Source: Candidatus Accumulibacter conexus
Lineage (GTDB): Bacteria > Pseudomonadota > Gammaproteobacteria > Burkholderiales > Rhodocyclaceae
Assembly: GCA_017592775.1 (NCBI GenBank)
Contig: JAGFNJ010000001.1
Location: 124,001-188,000, forward strand
Length of the DNA: 64,000 nucleotides
Direction of reading: 5' to 3'
Shown here piece after piece: positions 23,354-31,070 of this stretch. The first letter of the stretch is position 1. Each line of letters opens with the position of its first letter. Both the position numbers and the translations under genes were made by a program. The notes under the pieces were generated by a model. The model saw only the letters and a program-made list of their open reading frames with translations. It was not told the origin of the DNA and did no database searches.

Positions 23354-23935
23354 TCAGGCAGAATCGGCTGCCGGGTCGAGTTCGAGGCGAAAACTGTCGC
23401 GATGATGAAAATCCGGCAGACTGGCCGGATGGTGCAAGGCCCAGTAGCTGTGGCCGCCATCGACGACATCGGCCGCTTCAACCACTGCGGCGAGGCCGAC
23501 CTGCAGTCTCGCCGCGGCGGCGGTCGGCGGCAGGGCGGCGGCGGCGATCAGCACCTCGAGTTCGAGGCGGCCGGCCGACAGTGTGGCAGTCAGCCGTGGC
23601 GCCGGCAGCGGTGTGGTCACGGCTGCGGGCTGGCGGTAGCCGGCGAAGGCGTAGCTGGCCCACTCACCGGATGGCGAGAAGTTGAACTCGTGGTACGCGG
23701 GATCGCCAGCAATGGCGATGAAGGCCTCGAAGCAGCTGTGCTCCCAGAGGCACTCGGCGCGCTGCGGCGCTGTTGGCGGCGGTATCCGCAGGCGCACCAT
23801 GTCGCCGCGCAGCCTGTAGGCCAGAGCGAGGTCGCCGCTGGCGGTGCGTTCTGCGCGGGCTTCGACCGATCGGACCACCGGCGCCGGCGTCGCGGGGTGG
23901 CAGAGCAGGACAAGCGGTAATTCGTTGACAGACAT
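23354..23935 (-). CDS. DOMON-like domain protein
   Basis: This 193-residue protein matches a beta-sandwich family annotated as DOMON-like. The most diagnostic segment is ECLWEHSCFEAFIA, followed by YHEFNFSPSGEWASYAF and the C-terminal SYWALHHPASLPDFHHRDSF. DOMON-type folds bind haem or sugars, but the ligand here is unknown. No signal peptide is visible. It is the first gene of a probable two-gene unit with the NamZ-type muramidase, which hints at a sugar ligand; that is inference. Confidence 0.8.
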   Translation of the reverse strand: MSVNELPLVLLCHPATPAPVVRSVEARAERTASGDLALAYRLRGDMVRLRIPPPTAPQRAECLWEHSCFEAFIAIAGDPAYHEFNFSPSGEWASYAFAGYRQPAAVTTPLPAPRLTATLSAGRLELEVLIAAAALPPTAAAARLQVGLAAVVEAADVVDGGHSYWALHHPASLPDFHHRDSFRLELDPAADSA

Positions 23936-24079
23936 CGGCGGCGCGGCGGCGGATCGGCTGGAGCCCGAATTCTACCCTCTGGACGGCTTGCCGCGACCTG
24001 TCGCGCGTACGCTGGTCGGGCCTCCGCCGATCGGCTGCCGTCGTCGGGCGCGGGCTGGCGACGGCTTGTCCGCCATTCC

Positions 24080-25144
24080 TCAGGTCTCGCTGGTTGCCGC
24101 GGTGCCGCAGAACATGATGAAGGCCTGGTCGACGATGCTGCGCTCGAGCGCCCGGACGATGAACACCAGTCTGCTCTGCCGGTCGGCGTCGGGCCAGTCG
24201 GGCAGCGACGCTTCGGGATAGCGCATGTGCTGCACACACTGCACGACGCGTGGTCCGACCTCGTCGACGACGGCAACGAGGCCCTTGACGCGCAGGATGC
24301 GGTCACCACAGGTGGCGAGCAGGACATCGATCGCCTCGGTGAAGTCCGCCCAGGCGAAGGGTTGTGGGAAGCGCAGGACGAAGGAATGCACCAGCGCGTC
24401 ATGGCGATTGACGTCATGCACGTGCAGATCCTGCCGCCAGGCAGCCTGTTCGGCCTTGACCTTCTCCTCGGCCAGCCAGCGCTGCACATCGGCAGTCTTG
24501 CCGGCGGGGTCGTAAAGCCCGCAGCCGAGTACCTGCTGGGCATCGACGCGGCCGTGCGCGACCTCGATCTGCGGTGCGCCGGGGTTCGCCCGCTGTAACC
24601 GCCGCGACAGAGTGGCGAGTTCAGCCGGCTCCGCCAGATCACACTTGGTCAACAACAGTCGATCGGCCATCGCCACTTGCCGCACCGCCTCGAAATGGCG
24701 CCCGAGCTGGCGGTTCGCATGGGTCGCGTCGACCGCTGTCACGACGCCATCGATACGGAAGCGCTCGGCAATGAAGAAGTCGCCGAGCAGCGTATACAGC
24801 ACCGGCACCGGATCGGCGAGGCCGGTGGTTTCGATCAGGACGCGCGAAAAGGCCGGGATCTCGCGCCGCAGACGCCGCATGAACAGGTCGCGCAGGCTGC
24901 GTGCCAGTTCGCCGCGGACACTGCAGCAGAGACAGCCAGAGTCGAGAACGACCACGTTCTCGTCCACCTTGTCGACCAGGTGATGATCGATCGCGACCTC
25001 ACCGAACTCGTTGATCAACACCGCCGCATCGGCCATTGCCGGTTGCCGCAGGAGGTGATTGAGCAGTGTGGTCTTGCCGGCACCCAGGAAGCCGGTCAGG
25101 ATCGTCACCGGGATCGCCTGTGTCGGAGACAGCGCGGCCGTCAC
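24080..25144 (-). CDS. COG0523 (CobW/ZigA-type) GTPase, likely zinc metallochaperone
   Basis: G3E-family GTPase of about 354 residues. Walker A GFLGAGKTT is at 18-26, the metal-binding CLCC at 71-74, TTGLADP and the guanine motif TKCD follow, and a His-rich DLHVHDVNRHDALVHSF opens the C-terminal CobW domain. Members under Zur control deliver zinc to client proteins during scarcity. GTG 25144 overlaps the stop of the Zur-like gene as GTGA, indicating translational coupling; an ATG six codons upstream is the alternative. Co-transcription with zur supports a zinc rather than cobalamin role. Confidence 0.9.
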   Translation of the reverse strand: MTAALSPTQAIPVTILTGFLGAGKTTLLNHLLRQPAMADAAVLINEFGEVAIDHHLVDKVDENVVVLDSGCLCCSVRGELARSLRDLFMRRLRREIPAFSRVLIETTGLADPVPVLYTLLGDFFIAERFRIDGVVTAVDATHANRQLGRHFEAVRQVAMADRLLLTKCDLAEPAELATLSRRLQRANPGAPQIEVAHGRVDAQQVLGCGLYDPAGKTADVQRWLAEEKVKAEQAAWRQDLHVHDVNRHDALVHSFVLRFPQPFAWADFTEAIDVLLATCGDRILRVKGLVAVVDEVGPRVVQCVQHMRYPEASLPDWPDADRQSRLVFIVRALERSIVDQAFIMFCGTAATSET

Positions 25145-25596
25145 GGCGCGTTGCCGGTGCACTGCGCGCAGCGTCCGCGCAGATCGAGTTCGATGCGCGA
25201 CAGCGAGAAACCTTCGGGCAGGCTTGGCGGGGGTGGCGGTGCGGCGTCGAGGCAGAAGACGCGCCCACAGCCGTCACAGCGGAAATGAGTATGGGCCGCA
25301 TGTTCGCTGCTGCTGGCGGCGGAAAAGCGAAACGTTCGCTGCGTATCGGCATTCCGGTGCGCAAGACCGCTTGCCACCAGCCAGTCGAGGACGCGATAGA
25401 GGGTGACGCGATCGAGGGCCAGGTCACCTAGGGCCTGTTCGATCTCGTGGTGGGTCAACGCGGTCGGTGCCGATCGCAACAGGCGCAGGACGCGAACGCG
25501 CGCCGGCGTGGCGCGTGCGCCGGTCCGGCGAATCAGGAGTGCCGCGCCCTCGGTGTCGGTCGGCTGTTCGCCAGTACGGTTTGTTGCCGGCTTCAT
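25141..25596 (-). CDS. zur: Fur family repressor, probably Zur
   Basis: This 151-residue winged-helix metalloregulator has the Fur-fold DNA-binding segment (ALTHHEIEQALGDLALDRVTLYRVLDWLV). The structural zinc pairs are Cys 107/110 (FRCDGCG) and Cys 143/146 (GRCAQC), and THFRCDGCGRVF is typical of Zur. A Pro run (about residues 120-124) sits between the two Cys pairs. It overlaps and precedes the COG0523 GTPase gene, the common zur-zigA arrangement. A 41-bp palindrome begins 20 bases upstream of the start and may be its own operator. The Zur assignment over other Fur paralogues rests mainly on this context. Confidence 0.85.
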   Translation of the reverse strand: MKPATNRTGEQPTDTEGAALLIRRTGARATPARVRVLRLLRSAPTALTHHEIEQALGDLALDRVTLYRVLDWLVASGLAHRNADTQRTFRFSAASSSEHAAHTHFRCDGCGRVFCLDAAPPPPPSLPEGFSLSRIELDLRGRCAQCTGNAP

Positions 25597-25942
25597 GGTC
25601 CGGAATTAGAACACAGCCGCCGACCACCTGCAACTCTGTTGCAGGTGGTCGGCGGCGCGGCGCGATCCGGCGTAAGCTTCAGTTTGTGGCGACGACCAAT
25701 GGGAGCTGGCAGTGTGATGCGAGGCGTCTTGCGGCAGCGTCATGAAGACAGACCTCGGTGTGGTGCTGGCCGTTCGTCGGCCGGCCACCGCGGGCGGGAA
25801 CCGTCGGCGCGCTTTCATTGCCGAACGGAAGCTCGCGCTCCTGCGCTCGTTTCGTGCGGCAGCCGGCAGCGGCTTCACACGACGGTTCCGGTTTGCCGGC
25901 CGCAGCGGTGCTGTCAACCTTTTCGTTTTGTTGGAGAGAATC
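25597..25942. other. Divergent zur/msrB intergenic region
   Basis: This 346-bp gap separates the minus-strand zur operon from plus-strand msrB. The zur side holds the perfect palindrome described separately. The remaining 285 bases toward msrB have no coding frame with family character and end in a more AT-rich stretch (CTTTTCGTTTTG) just before the msrB ribosome binding site. I see no clear promoter for msrB. Confidence 0.6.
25616..25656. promoter_or_regulatory. Perfect 19-bp inverted repeat, candidate Zur operator
   Basis: The arm at 25616-25634 (ending CCACCTGCAAC) is exactly complementary to 25638-25656 with a TCT centre. The inner core is TGCAAC-TCT-GTTGCA, a palindrome of the size expected for a Fur-family dimer site. 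It lies 20-60 bases upstream of the zur start codon. No T-run follows on either side, so a terminator is unlikely. Binding by Zur is inference; the arm length is greater than a simple operator needs, and a stable RNA hairpin in the zur leader is the alternative. Confidence 0.55.
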
Positions 25943-26449
25943 ATGAATCGTTGTCAGACACTGAAATGGTTGAGCCGCATGTCGATCGGCATCGTCCCGG
26001 CGTCGACCGCGGGTACGGTCTCGACCACCGATGGCGGCCGGCTCGAGAAGTCGCAGGCCGAGTGGGCCACCCTGCTGCCGCTTTCCGCCTACCGCGTCCT
26101 CTTCGAAGAGGACACCGAACGCGCCGGAACGAGCCCGTTGAACCAGGAGAAGGGCGATGGCACCTTCGTTTGCGCAGCCTGTCATCTGCCGCTCTTCGAC
26201 AGTTCGGCGAAGTACGAGAGCGGCACGGGGTGGCCCAGTTTCTGGCAGCCTCTGGCCGGGGCGATCGCCACCCGCACCGACTTCAGGCTGATCTACCCGC
26301 GGACGGAATATCACTGCAGCCGCTGCGGCGGGCATCAGGGGCACGTCTTCAACGATGGTCCGAAGCCCACCGGCAAGCGCTACTGCAACAACGGTGTTGC
26401 GCTGCGCTTCGTGCCGCGCACCGAGCAACTGCCGGAACTGCGCACATGA
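25943..26449 (+). CDS. msrB: Peptide methionine-(R)-S-oxide reductase MsrB
   Basis: Repairs the R epimer of methionine sulfoxide in proteins. The 168-residue protein has the two zinc-binding Cys pairs at 77/80 (CAAC) and 125/128 (CSRC), the GWPSFWQ substrate loop, and the catalytic Cys 148 in RYCNN. The N-terminal 30 residues precede the conserved core and resemble a weak export signal (NRCQTLKWLSRMSIGIV). This fits its partner MsrA, which is clearly exported. GGAGAG at 25933-25938 supports ATG 25943. The stop overlaps the msrA start as ATGA. Confidence 0.94.
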   Translation: MNRCQTLKWLSRMSIGIVPASTAGTVSTTDGGRLEKSQAEWATLLPLSAYRVLFEEDTERAGTSPLNQEKGDGTFVCAACHLPLFDSSAKYESGTGWPSFWQPLAGAIATRTDFRLIYPRTEYHCSRCGGHQGHVFNDGPKPTGKRYCNNGVALRFVPRTEQLPELRT

Positions 26450-27051
26450 GCCGCGCTTTCCTCATTGCACTGCTGTTTATCGTCGCCGCTCCGGTTGGCG
26501 CGGTCGATGCGGCTGCCGGCAAGCCGGGCGAAGTACGCACGGCGATCTTCGCCGGTGGCTGCTTCTGGTGCATCGAAGCGGACTTCGAAAAGCTGCCGGG
26601 GGTCGTTGCCGTCGAGTCGGGCTACACCGCCGGGCGAACGGTCAACCCGACATACGAGCAGGTCAGTTCGGGAAGGACCGGCCACACAGAGGCGGTGCGC
26701 GTCAGCTATGACGCGCGGCGGATCAGCTACGGGCAACTCCTCGACTACTTCTGGCGCCACATCGATCCGACCGTCAGGAACCGGCAGTTCTGCGACGTCG
26801 GTTCGCAGTATCGCAGCGGTATCTACTGGCAGAACGACGTCGAACGCAAGGCTGCCGAAAGCAGCCGCGATGCGCTGTTGGCCAGCGGCAAGCTGCCGCG
26901 GATAGAAACCGAGCTGGCCGCCGCCTCGGTCTTCTATCCGGCCGAGGAATACCATCAGGACTACTACAGGAAGAATTCCGTGCGCTACTCTTACTATCGG
27001 CTTTCCTGTGGTCGCGATGCCCGGATCAGGCAGATCTGGGGCGATGGTTGA
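26446..27051 (+). CDS. msrA: Exported peptide methionine-(S)-S-oxide reductase MsrA
   Basis: Repairs the S epimer of methionine sulfoxide. The 201-residue precursor has a signal peptide (residues 1-22, hydrophobic FLIALLFIVAAPVGA), then AGGCFWC with catalytic Cys 39 and the GYTAGRTVNPTYEQV, GHTEAVRVSYD and HQDYYRKN segments of the family. The ATG overlaps the msrB stop by four bases, so the pair is translationally coupled. The frame is open far upstream to 25447, but only as an antisense or out-of-frame shadow. A periplasmic repair pair is inferred. Confidence 0.95.
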   Translation: MSRAFLIALLFIVAAPVGAVDAAAGKPGEVRTAIFAGGCFWCIEADFEKLPGVVAVESGYTAGRTVNPTYEQVSSGRTGHTEAVRVSYDARRISYGQLLDYFWRHIDPTVRNRQFCDVGSQYRSGIYWQNDVERKAAESSRDALLASGKLPRIETELAAASVFYPAEEYHQDYYRKNSVRYSYYRLSCGRDARIRQIWGDG

Positions 27052-27191
27052 GCGCTGACGGCGGCTGCGACCGCGTGACCGCATGCCGCGCACCCAGACC
27101 CGCCGGAGCCCCCGCCTGGCCATAAGATCGGTTTGGTTGCTCGCGCGCGCCCTGCATCCTGGGCCGCTCGCGGGCATCTCTTCACTACCGC

Positions 27192-28382
27192 TCAGTCTGC
27201 CTGACAGAGAAGGCCCTTGAGATACTCGCCTTCGCTGAAGTTCAGTCGCACCGGGTGGTCGGCTGGTGCCGTCAGACGCCGCAGGATGCGTGCCTCGCGA
27301 CCGGCGGAGATCGCCGCATCGGCGACGATCTCCTGGAAGTGCTCGCGACTGATACCGCCCGAGCACGAGTAGCTCATCAGCAGGCCGCCGGGGCTCAGCA
27401 GCCGGAAGCCGAAGACGTTGATGTCGCGGTAGGCGTGCGCGGCGCGCTCGGCATGCGCCGCCGAAGGCGCGAACTTCGGTGGATCGAGGATGATCAGATC
27501 GAAGCGTTCCCCTCTGCCTTTCAGCAGCCGCAGTTCGTTGAAGACGTCGGCCTCGCGCCATTCGGCACGGCTGGCATCGAGTTGCGGGTTGAGGGCGAGG
27601 TTTTCGGCGGCCGTCGCCAGTGCCGGTCCCGACGAGTCGATCGACAGCACCTCGCTGGCGCCGCCGGCGAGTGCCTGCAACGAGAAACCGCCGCTATAGC
27701 AGAAACAGTTCAGCGTCCGGCGCCCGCTGGCGAGCACGCGCGTCAACAGGCGGTTGTCGCGTTGGTCGAGATAGAAACCGGTCTTGTGGCCGGCAACGAT
27801 GTCCACCCGCATGCGAACATCGTTCTCGACGATGCTCAGTGGCGTTGGCGACGCCTCCCCGAGGAGCCACCCGGCGACGGGCAGCAGCCCCTCGAGGCGG
27901 CGGACGTCCGAATCCGAGCGCTCATAGATGCGCGCGCAGCCCGTTGCCCGCTGCAGCGCACGCACCAGCGCCGGTCGCCACTTGTCGGCACCGGCGGCGG
28001 TCAACTGCAGGACGACGGTATCGCCGTAGCGATCGGCGATGACGCCGGGCAGGCCATCGGACTCGCCGTGCAGCAGGCGCAACCCCTCTTGTTCGCACAA
28101 CTCGGGCAGCAGCAGGCGGCGTTCGACTGCCGCCTGGACACGACGCTTGAAGAACGCGTCATCGACGATCTCCTGCGTGTCGAAGGTCCACACGCGGGCC
28201 CGGATTTTCGATTCGGGGCTCCAGCCTGCTTTCGCCAGCGGCCGCCCGTTGGCGGCGACGACCTCGACCGTATCGCCGGCACGGGGGCGACCTTCGAGCC
28301 GGTCGACGGCGGCGGCAAAAATCCACGGATGATGGCGGGCAAGCTGGCGCTCCTTGCCCGGCAGGAGAACGAGTTGAGCCAT
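27192..28382 (-). CDS. Class I rRNA large subunit methyltransferase, RlmI family
   Basis: SAM-dependent RNA m5C methyltransferase related to RlmI, which modifies C1962 of 23S rRNA. The 396-residue protein has an N-terminal PUA domain (KERQLARHHPWIFAAAVDRL, about 1-75), a middle EEHD-like domain, and a Rossmann domain with LNCFCYSGGFSLQA. The catalytic regions are LIILDPPKFAPS and YSCSGGISREHF. The length agrees with E. coli RlmI. It stands alone, divergent from the small exported protein gene at 28578. Confidence 0.92.
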   Translation of the reverse strand: MAQLVLLPGKERQLARHHPWIFAAAVDRLEGRPRAGDTVEVVAANGRPLAKAGWSPESKIRARVWTFDTQEIVDDAFFKRRVQAAVERRLLLPELCEQEGLRLLHGESDGLPGVIADRYGDTVVLQLTAAGADKWRPALVRALQRATGCARIYERSDSDVRRLEGLLPVAGWLLGEASPTPLSIVENDVRMRVDIVAGHKTGFYLDQRDNRLLTRVLASGRRTLNCFCYSGGFSLQALAGGASEVLSIDSSGPALATAAENLALNPQLDASRAEWREADVFNELRLLKGRGERFDLIILDPPKFAPSAAHAERAAHAYRDINVFGFRLLSPGGLLMSYSCSGGISREHFQEIVADAAISAGREARILRRLTAPADHPVRLNFSEGEYLKGLLCQAD

Positions 28383-28534
28383 GCGGAAGCTGCCCGGTGC
28401 TGGTCAGTGACGAGGCGCGCAGTCTACACCACTGCTGCGGGCGCCGAAGCCCTGTTTCGCGGGCTACCGCGATCGCGTGCGATCGGGGGCAGGCTTTTTG
28501 AGGCCGATCAACGCAGCCGCCAGCCGGCAGCACC

Positions 28535-28540
28535 TATAAT
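28535..28540 (+). promoter_or_regulatory. Consensus -10 element before the 28578 gene
   Basis: TATAAT lies 38 bases before the start codon of the small exported protein gene that precedes the SCO gene. There is no recognisable -35 at 16-18 bases spacing. It is the only promoter-like signal seen in the 195-bp divergent gap with the RlmI-type gene. Confidence 0.4.
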
Positions 28541-28577
28541 CAGCCCATCCTGACCACATTCGAGCCATTCCCGAGCC

Positions 28578-28952
28578 ATGCCACGCACCCTGCTGCTGAG
28601 CTTGCTGATCGTTCTTGCCGGGCCGGCTGCCGCCGACCCCGATTCCGTCCCCGCGGCAGCGCTGGCTGCGATCAGCGATCTCGGGCGACTGAATGGTCAG
28701 GCGCTGGCCTGCAGCCAGATGGGCAGTGCCAGCCAGGCGAAGAAGCTGATGATCCGGCACGCACCGAAGACGCGTCGCTATGGCGAGGTGTTCGAGGAAC
28801 AAACCAGCGAAGCCTTCCTCGCCCAGGGTCGCGACCTGACGGCCTGTCCGTCGGCCGGCGACTTCAGCCGCCGCCTGGACGATCTGTCGCTGCGCCTGCA
28901 GTCACTGCTTCCGGTCGGCCCGACGGCGACGCAGACGCCCGTCACGCCATGA
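28578..28952 (+). CDS. Small exported protein of unknown function, upstream of SCO
   Basis: The 124-residue product has a signal peptide (LLLSLLIVLAGPAAADP, cleavage near residue 19-20) and a mature domain with two cysteines (LACSQMGS and DLTACPSAGDF), which could form a disulfide. I do not recognise the family. Its stop overlaps the SCO start as ATGA, so the two are co-translated. This suggests a periplasmic role linked to copper or redox handling, but that is only context. Confidence 0.72.
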   Translation: MPRTLLLSLLIVLAGPAAADPDSVPAAALAAISDLGRLNGQALACSQMGSASQAKKLMIRHAPKTRRYGEVFEEQTSEAFLAQGRDLTACPSAGDFSRRLDDLSLRLQSLLPVGPTATQTPVTP

Positions 28953-29578
28953 GCAGGAGCCTCGGAATCGCCCTGTGCGTCGCGCTCGCCCTCTTCGGGC
29001 CGCCGTCGGCGGTGGCGGACGATGCAGCGGCAGAAGCCTCGGTCGGGTTGCCGGCGCGCTATCTCCTGATGGACGCCAACGGGCGGGCGGTCAGCAACGA
29101 GGATTTTCCGGGTCGCCTGCAACTGATCTCCTTCGGCTACACCTTCTGCCCGGATGTCTGTCCGACGACGCTGGCCGAGATGGCGGCGGTCCTCGGCGCG
29201 CTCGGTCCCGATGCCGATCGCCTGCAGGCGATCTTCATCACCGTCGACCCGGAGCGCGACACGGCGAGCATGCTGCGCAGCTATGTCCGCTTCTTCGATC
29301 CGCGGATCATCGGTCTCAGCGGATCGCCTGCCCTCGTCCGGCGTGCCGCCGACCACTTCGGCGTCCGCTACGAACAGGTGCGTGAGCCCGGCGCGCCTGC
29401 CGATCAGTACGCCGTCGACCATTCGGTGGGGATGTTCCTGCTTGGCGCCGATGGCCGCTACCTGCGTCGCTTTGCCTACGCCATGCCGGCGGCCGAGATC
29501 GTCGGGCGCATCCGCGAGATCATGGGCGCGAGCCAGCAGCGGCCGGGATCGCAGCGCCAGCCTTCGCCGGCCAGGTAG
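28949..29578 (+). CDS. SCO1/SenC family periplasmic thioredoxin-like protein
   Basis: SCO proteins deliver copper to the CuA centre of cytochrome c oxidase or act as thiol-disulfide reductases. The 209-residue precursor has a signal peptide (about 1-24) and a thioredoxin fold with the metal-binding CPDVCP (Cys 67 and Cys 71). ITVDPERDTASML and AVDHSVGMFLLG follow, the His in VDHS being the third copper ligand. All three ligands are present. It overlaps the preceding small gene by four bases. No oxidase genes lie in the window. Confidence 0.92.
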   Translation: MSRSLGIALCVALALFGPPSAVADDAAAEASVGLPARYLLMDANGRAVSNEDFPGRLQLISFGYTFCPDVCPTTLAEMAAVLGALGPDADRLQAIFITVDPERDTASMLRSYVRFFDPRIIGLSGSPALVRRAADHFGVRYEQVREPGAPADQYAVDHSVGMFLLGADGRYLRRFAYAMPAAEIVGRIREIMGASQQRPGSQRQPSPAR

Positions 29579-29627
29579 GTCGGCACCCCTTGCTGCATCC
29601 CATGCCATTGACTGGAGAACCTTCCCG

Positions 29628-30101
29628 ATGAAACGCGGATCCCTCGCTGTCCTGCTGCTGCTTCCGGCATTCGCTGCATCGGCTGGCGAGCGACTGTCCT
29701 GTCCCGATCCAGCGGCTGCCGTACAGGTGGGCAATTGTCCCGGCGAGGCCGAACTGCGATACAGCTTCAACGGCTTCTGCAGTGACAATCGCCGCATCTA
29801 CCAGGACGATGCGGCGTTGTGCACCGACTACCAGGACTATCGCAAGGTGAAGAATGTCGCCCATTGGGAGTCGGCGGATGGCGTTTTCACCGCCTACCTG
29901 GCCTGCGATGTGGCGGCGGCGCGATTGCCCGCGGTGCGGGCCGTGCGTATCGCCGTGTCACGGCAGGGCCAGATCACCCGGGTGGCCTGCGACTATGGCG
30001 AGGGGATCGTCTTCACCCACCGCACGCGGCTGCAGTGCCGCGTCGAAGGCGACGGCGATTGCCAGGACGGCCGCCAGCGGTGCGTGGCAAGCTGTGACTG
30101 A
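29628..30101 (+). CDS. Cysteine-rich exported protein of unknown function
   Basis: The 157-residue precursor has a signal peptide (residues 1-19, SLAVLLLLPAFAASA). The mature part contains ten cysteines, including SCPDP, NCPGE, GFCSDN, ALCTDY, ACDYG, LQCRVEGDGDCQDG and RCVASC, so it is likely disulfide-rich. I do not recognise the fold. GGAG at 29614-29617 lies ten bases before ATG 29628, while the frame is open much farther upstream without support. It follows the SCO gene by 49 bases, so disulfide handling by SCO is conceivable but speculative. Confidence 0.7.
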   Translation: MKRGSLAVLLLLPAFAASAGERLSCPDPAAAVQVGNCPGEAELRYSFNGFCSDNRRIYQDDAALCTDYQDYRKVKNVAHWESADGVFTAYLACDVAAARLPAVRAVRIAVSRQGQITRVACDYGEGIVFTHRTRLQCRVEGDGDCQDGRQRCVASCD

Positions 30102-30120
30102 GGGCCGTTGATCGGAAAGG

Positions 30121-30154
30121 AAAAGCGGCGCGGACCCCGAAGGGTGCGCGCCGC
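30121..30154 (-). terminator. Rho-independent terminator of the pit operon
   Basis: GCGGCGCGGACCC at 30125-30137 pairs with GGGTGCGCGCCGC at 30142-30154 with one mismatch. On the minus strand the hairpin is followed by TTTTCC, so it would end transcripts of the 43-residue peptide gene and its upstream neighbours. It lies between convergent genes; on the plus strand it lacks a T-run but could still slow polymerase. Confidence 0.65.
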
Positions 30155-30176
30155 GCGTGTTGCATTCACCAACCAG

Positions 30177-30308
30177 TCAGCTCTTCGGCTTCGCCGGCGT
30201 GCTCATCTCGGTCTGCCCATCCTTGGCCTTCTCGCCCGGGCAGGCGACAGCGGTTGCACTCGACAGCGCCAGCGCCAAGGCCGTCAGGCCGGCGGCAAGT
30301 TTCCTCAT
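30177..30308 (-). CDS. 43-residue exported peptide
   Basis: The peptide has a clear signal sequence (RKLAAGLTALALALSSATAVA) followed by a short Lys-rich mature part of about 20 residues with a single Cys (ACPGEKAKDGQTEM). GAGGAGA lies six bases before the ATG, and a terminator follows the stop, so it looks like a real last gene of the pit/DUF47 unit. The site AVA-C is not a good lipobox. Family and function are unknown. Confidence 0.62.
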   Translation of the reverse strand: MRKLAAGLTALALALSSATAVACPGEKAKDGQTEMSTPAKPKS

Positions 30309-30394
30309 AAGCGTCTCCTCGTGGCTGCCGAAATCGGCATCCCCACTGTAGGCCGGTCGGCAGGAAAATACAACCCCGTTCCGGGCAGTGGTTC

Positions 30395-31048
30395 TCAGCA
30401 CAGCTTGACGACGATGTTGTCGAGCGCAGCGGCGGCATCGGAAACGCGGTCGGCCGCATTCGACAGGTGGCGGTAGGTCTCGCGCCGCTTGAACATGTGC
30501 AGGTAGTCGTCGCCCTGGAAGAGTTCGACGATCGCGCGGCGATAGGCTTTCTCGACCGTGCGTTCGGCCTTGCGCGCCGCCGCCGCATCGCCACCGGCAG
30601 CTGCCGGATCGCTGCCGAGGCGGCCAAAACCACGCGCCAGGGCTTCCGTGCCCTCGCGCAGGTGCATCGCCATCTCCAGGCTGTGCTTGTCCGGCTGCAG
30701 ACCGAGGACGTCCATCTCGACCACCGTCGACTTGCAGTAATTGACGATGTCGTCGAGCGTCATGATCGCGGCGTGGATGTCCTCGCGGTCGATCGGCGTC
30801 GAGAAAGCTTCGCTGAGGACGCCGAGGTTGCTCGCCTTGACCCGGTCGGCCTCGTGCTCGTCGGCCCGGACGCGCTGGCTGATCAGCACGTCGCCGGTTT
30901 CCATGAACTCGACGAGCAGGCGGGTGGTTTCGGCGGCGTTGGCGCTCTGCTCGCCCAGCATGCCGAAGAAGTCGGCGACGGTCGGGAAAACGCGTTCGTA
31001 GAGCCGGCGAAAGATCGGCTTGTTGGCTTCGCTTGGGTTGGTATCCAT
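30395..31048 (-). CDS. DUF47 (PhoU-like) partner of the Pit phosphate transporter
   Basis: This 217-residue all-helical protein of the DUF47/PhoU-like family is usually encoded next to Pit transporters and thought to control their activity. Characteristic segments are PTVADFFGMLGEQ, DVLISQRVRADEHEADRV, FSTPIDREDIHAAIMTLDDIVNY and the C-terminal HLSNAADRVSDAAAALDNIV. ATG 31048 is chosen because GAGGAG lies nine bases upstream; the in-frame ATG at 31057 immediately abuts that ribosome binding site. It is 22 bases downstream of pit. Confidence 0.93.
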   Translation of the reverse strand: MDTNPSEANKPIFRRLYERVFPTVADFFGMLGEQSANAAETTRLLVEFMETGDVLISQRVRADEHEADRVKASNLGVLSEAFSTPIDREDIHAAIMTLDDIVNYCKSTVVEMDVLGLQPDKHSLEMAMHLREGTEALARGFGRLGSDPAAAGGDAAAARKAERTVEKAYRRAIVELFQGDDYLHMFKRRETYRHLSNAADRVSDAAAALDNIVVKLC

Positions 31049-31070
31049 GGTTCTCATCTCCTCAGGTGAT

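Noticed and set aside
25447..26445. A 5' extension making MsrA a 534-residue fusion
   Set aside because: The extension runs antisense to zur and out of frame across msrB. ATG 26446 with a signal peptide explains MsrA.
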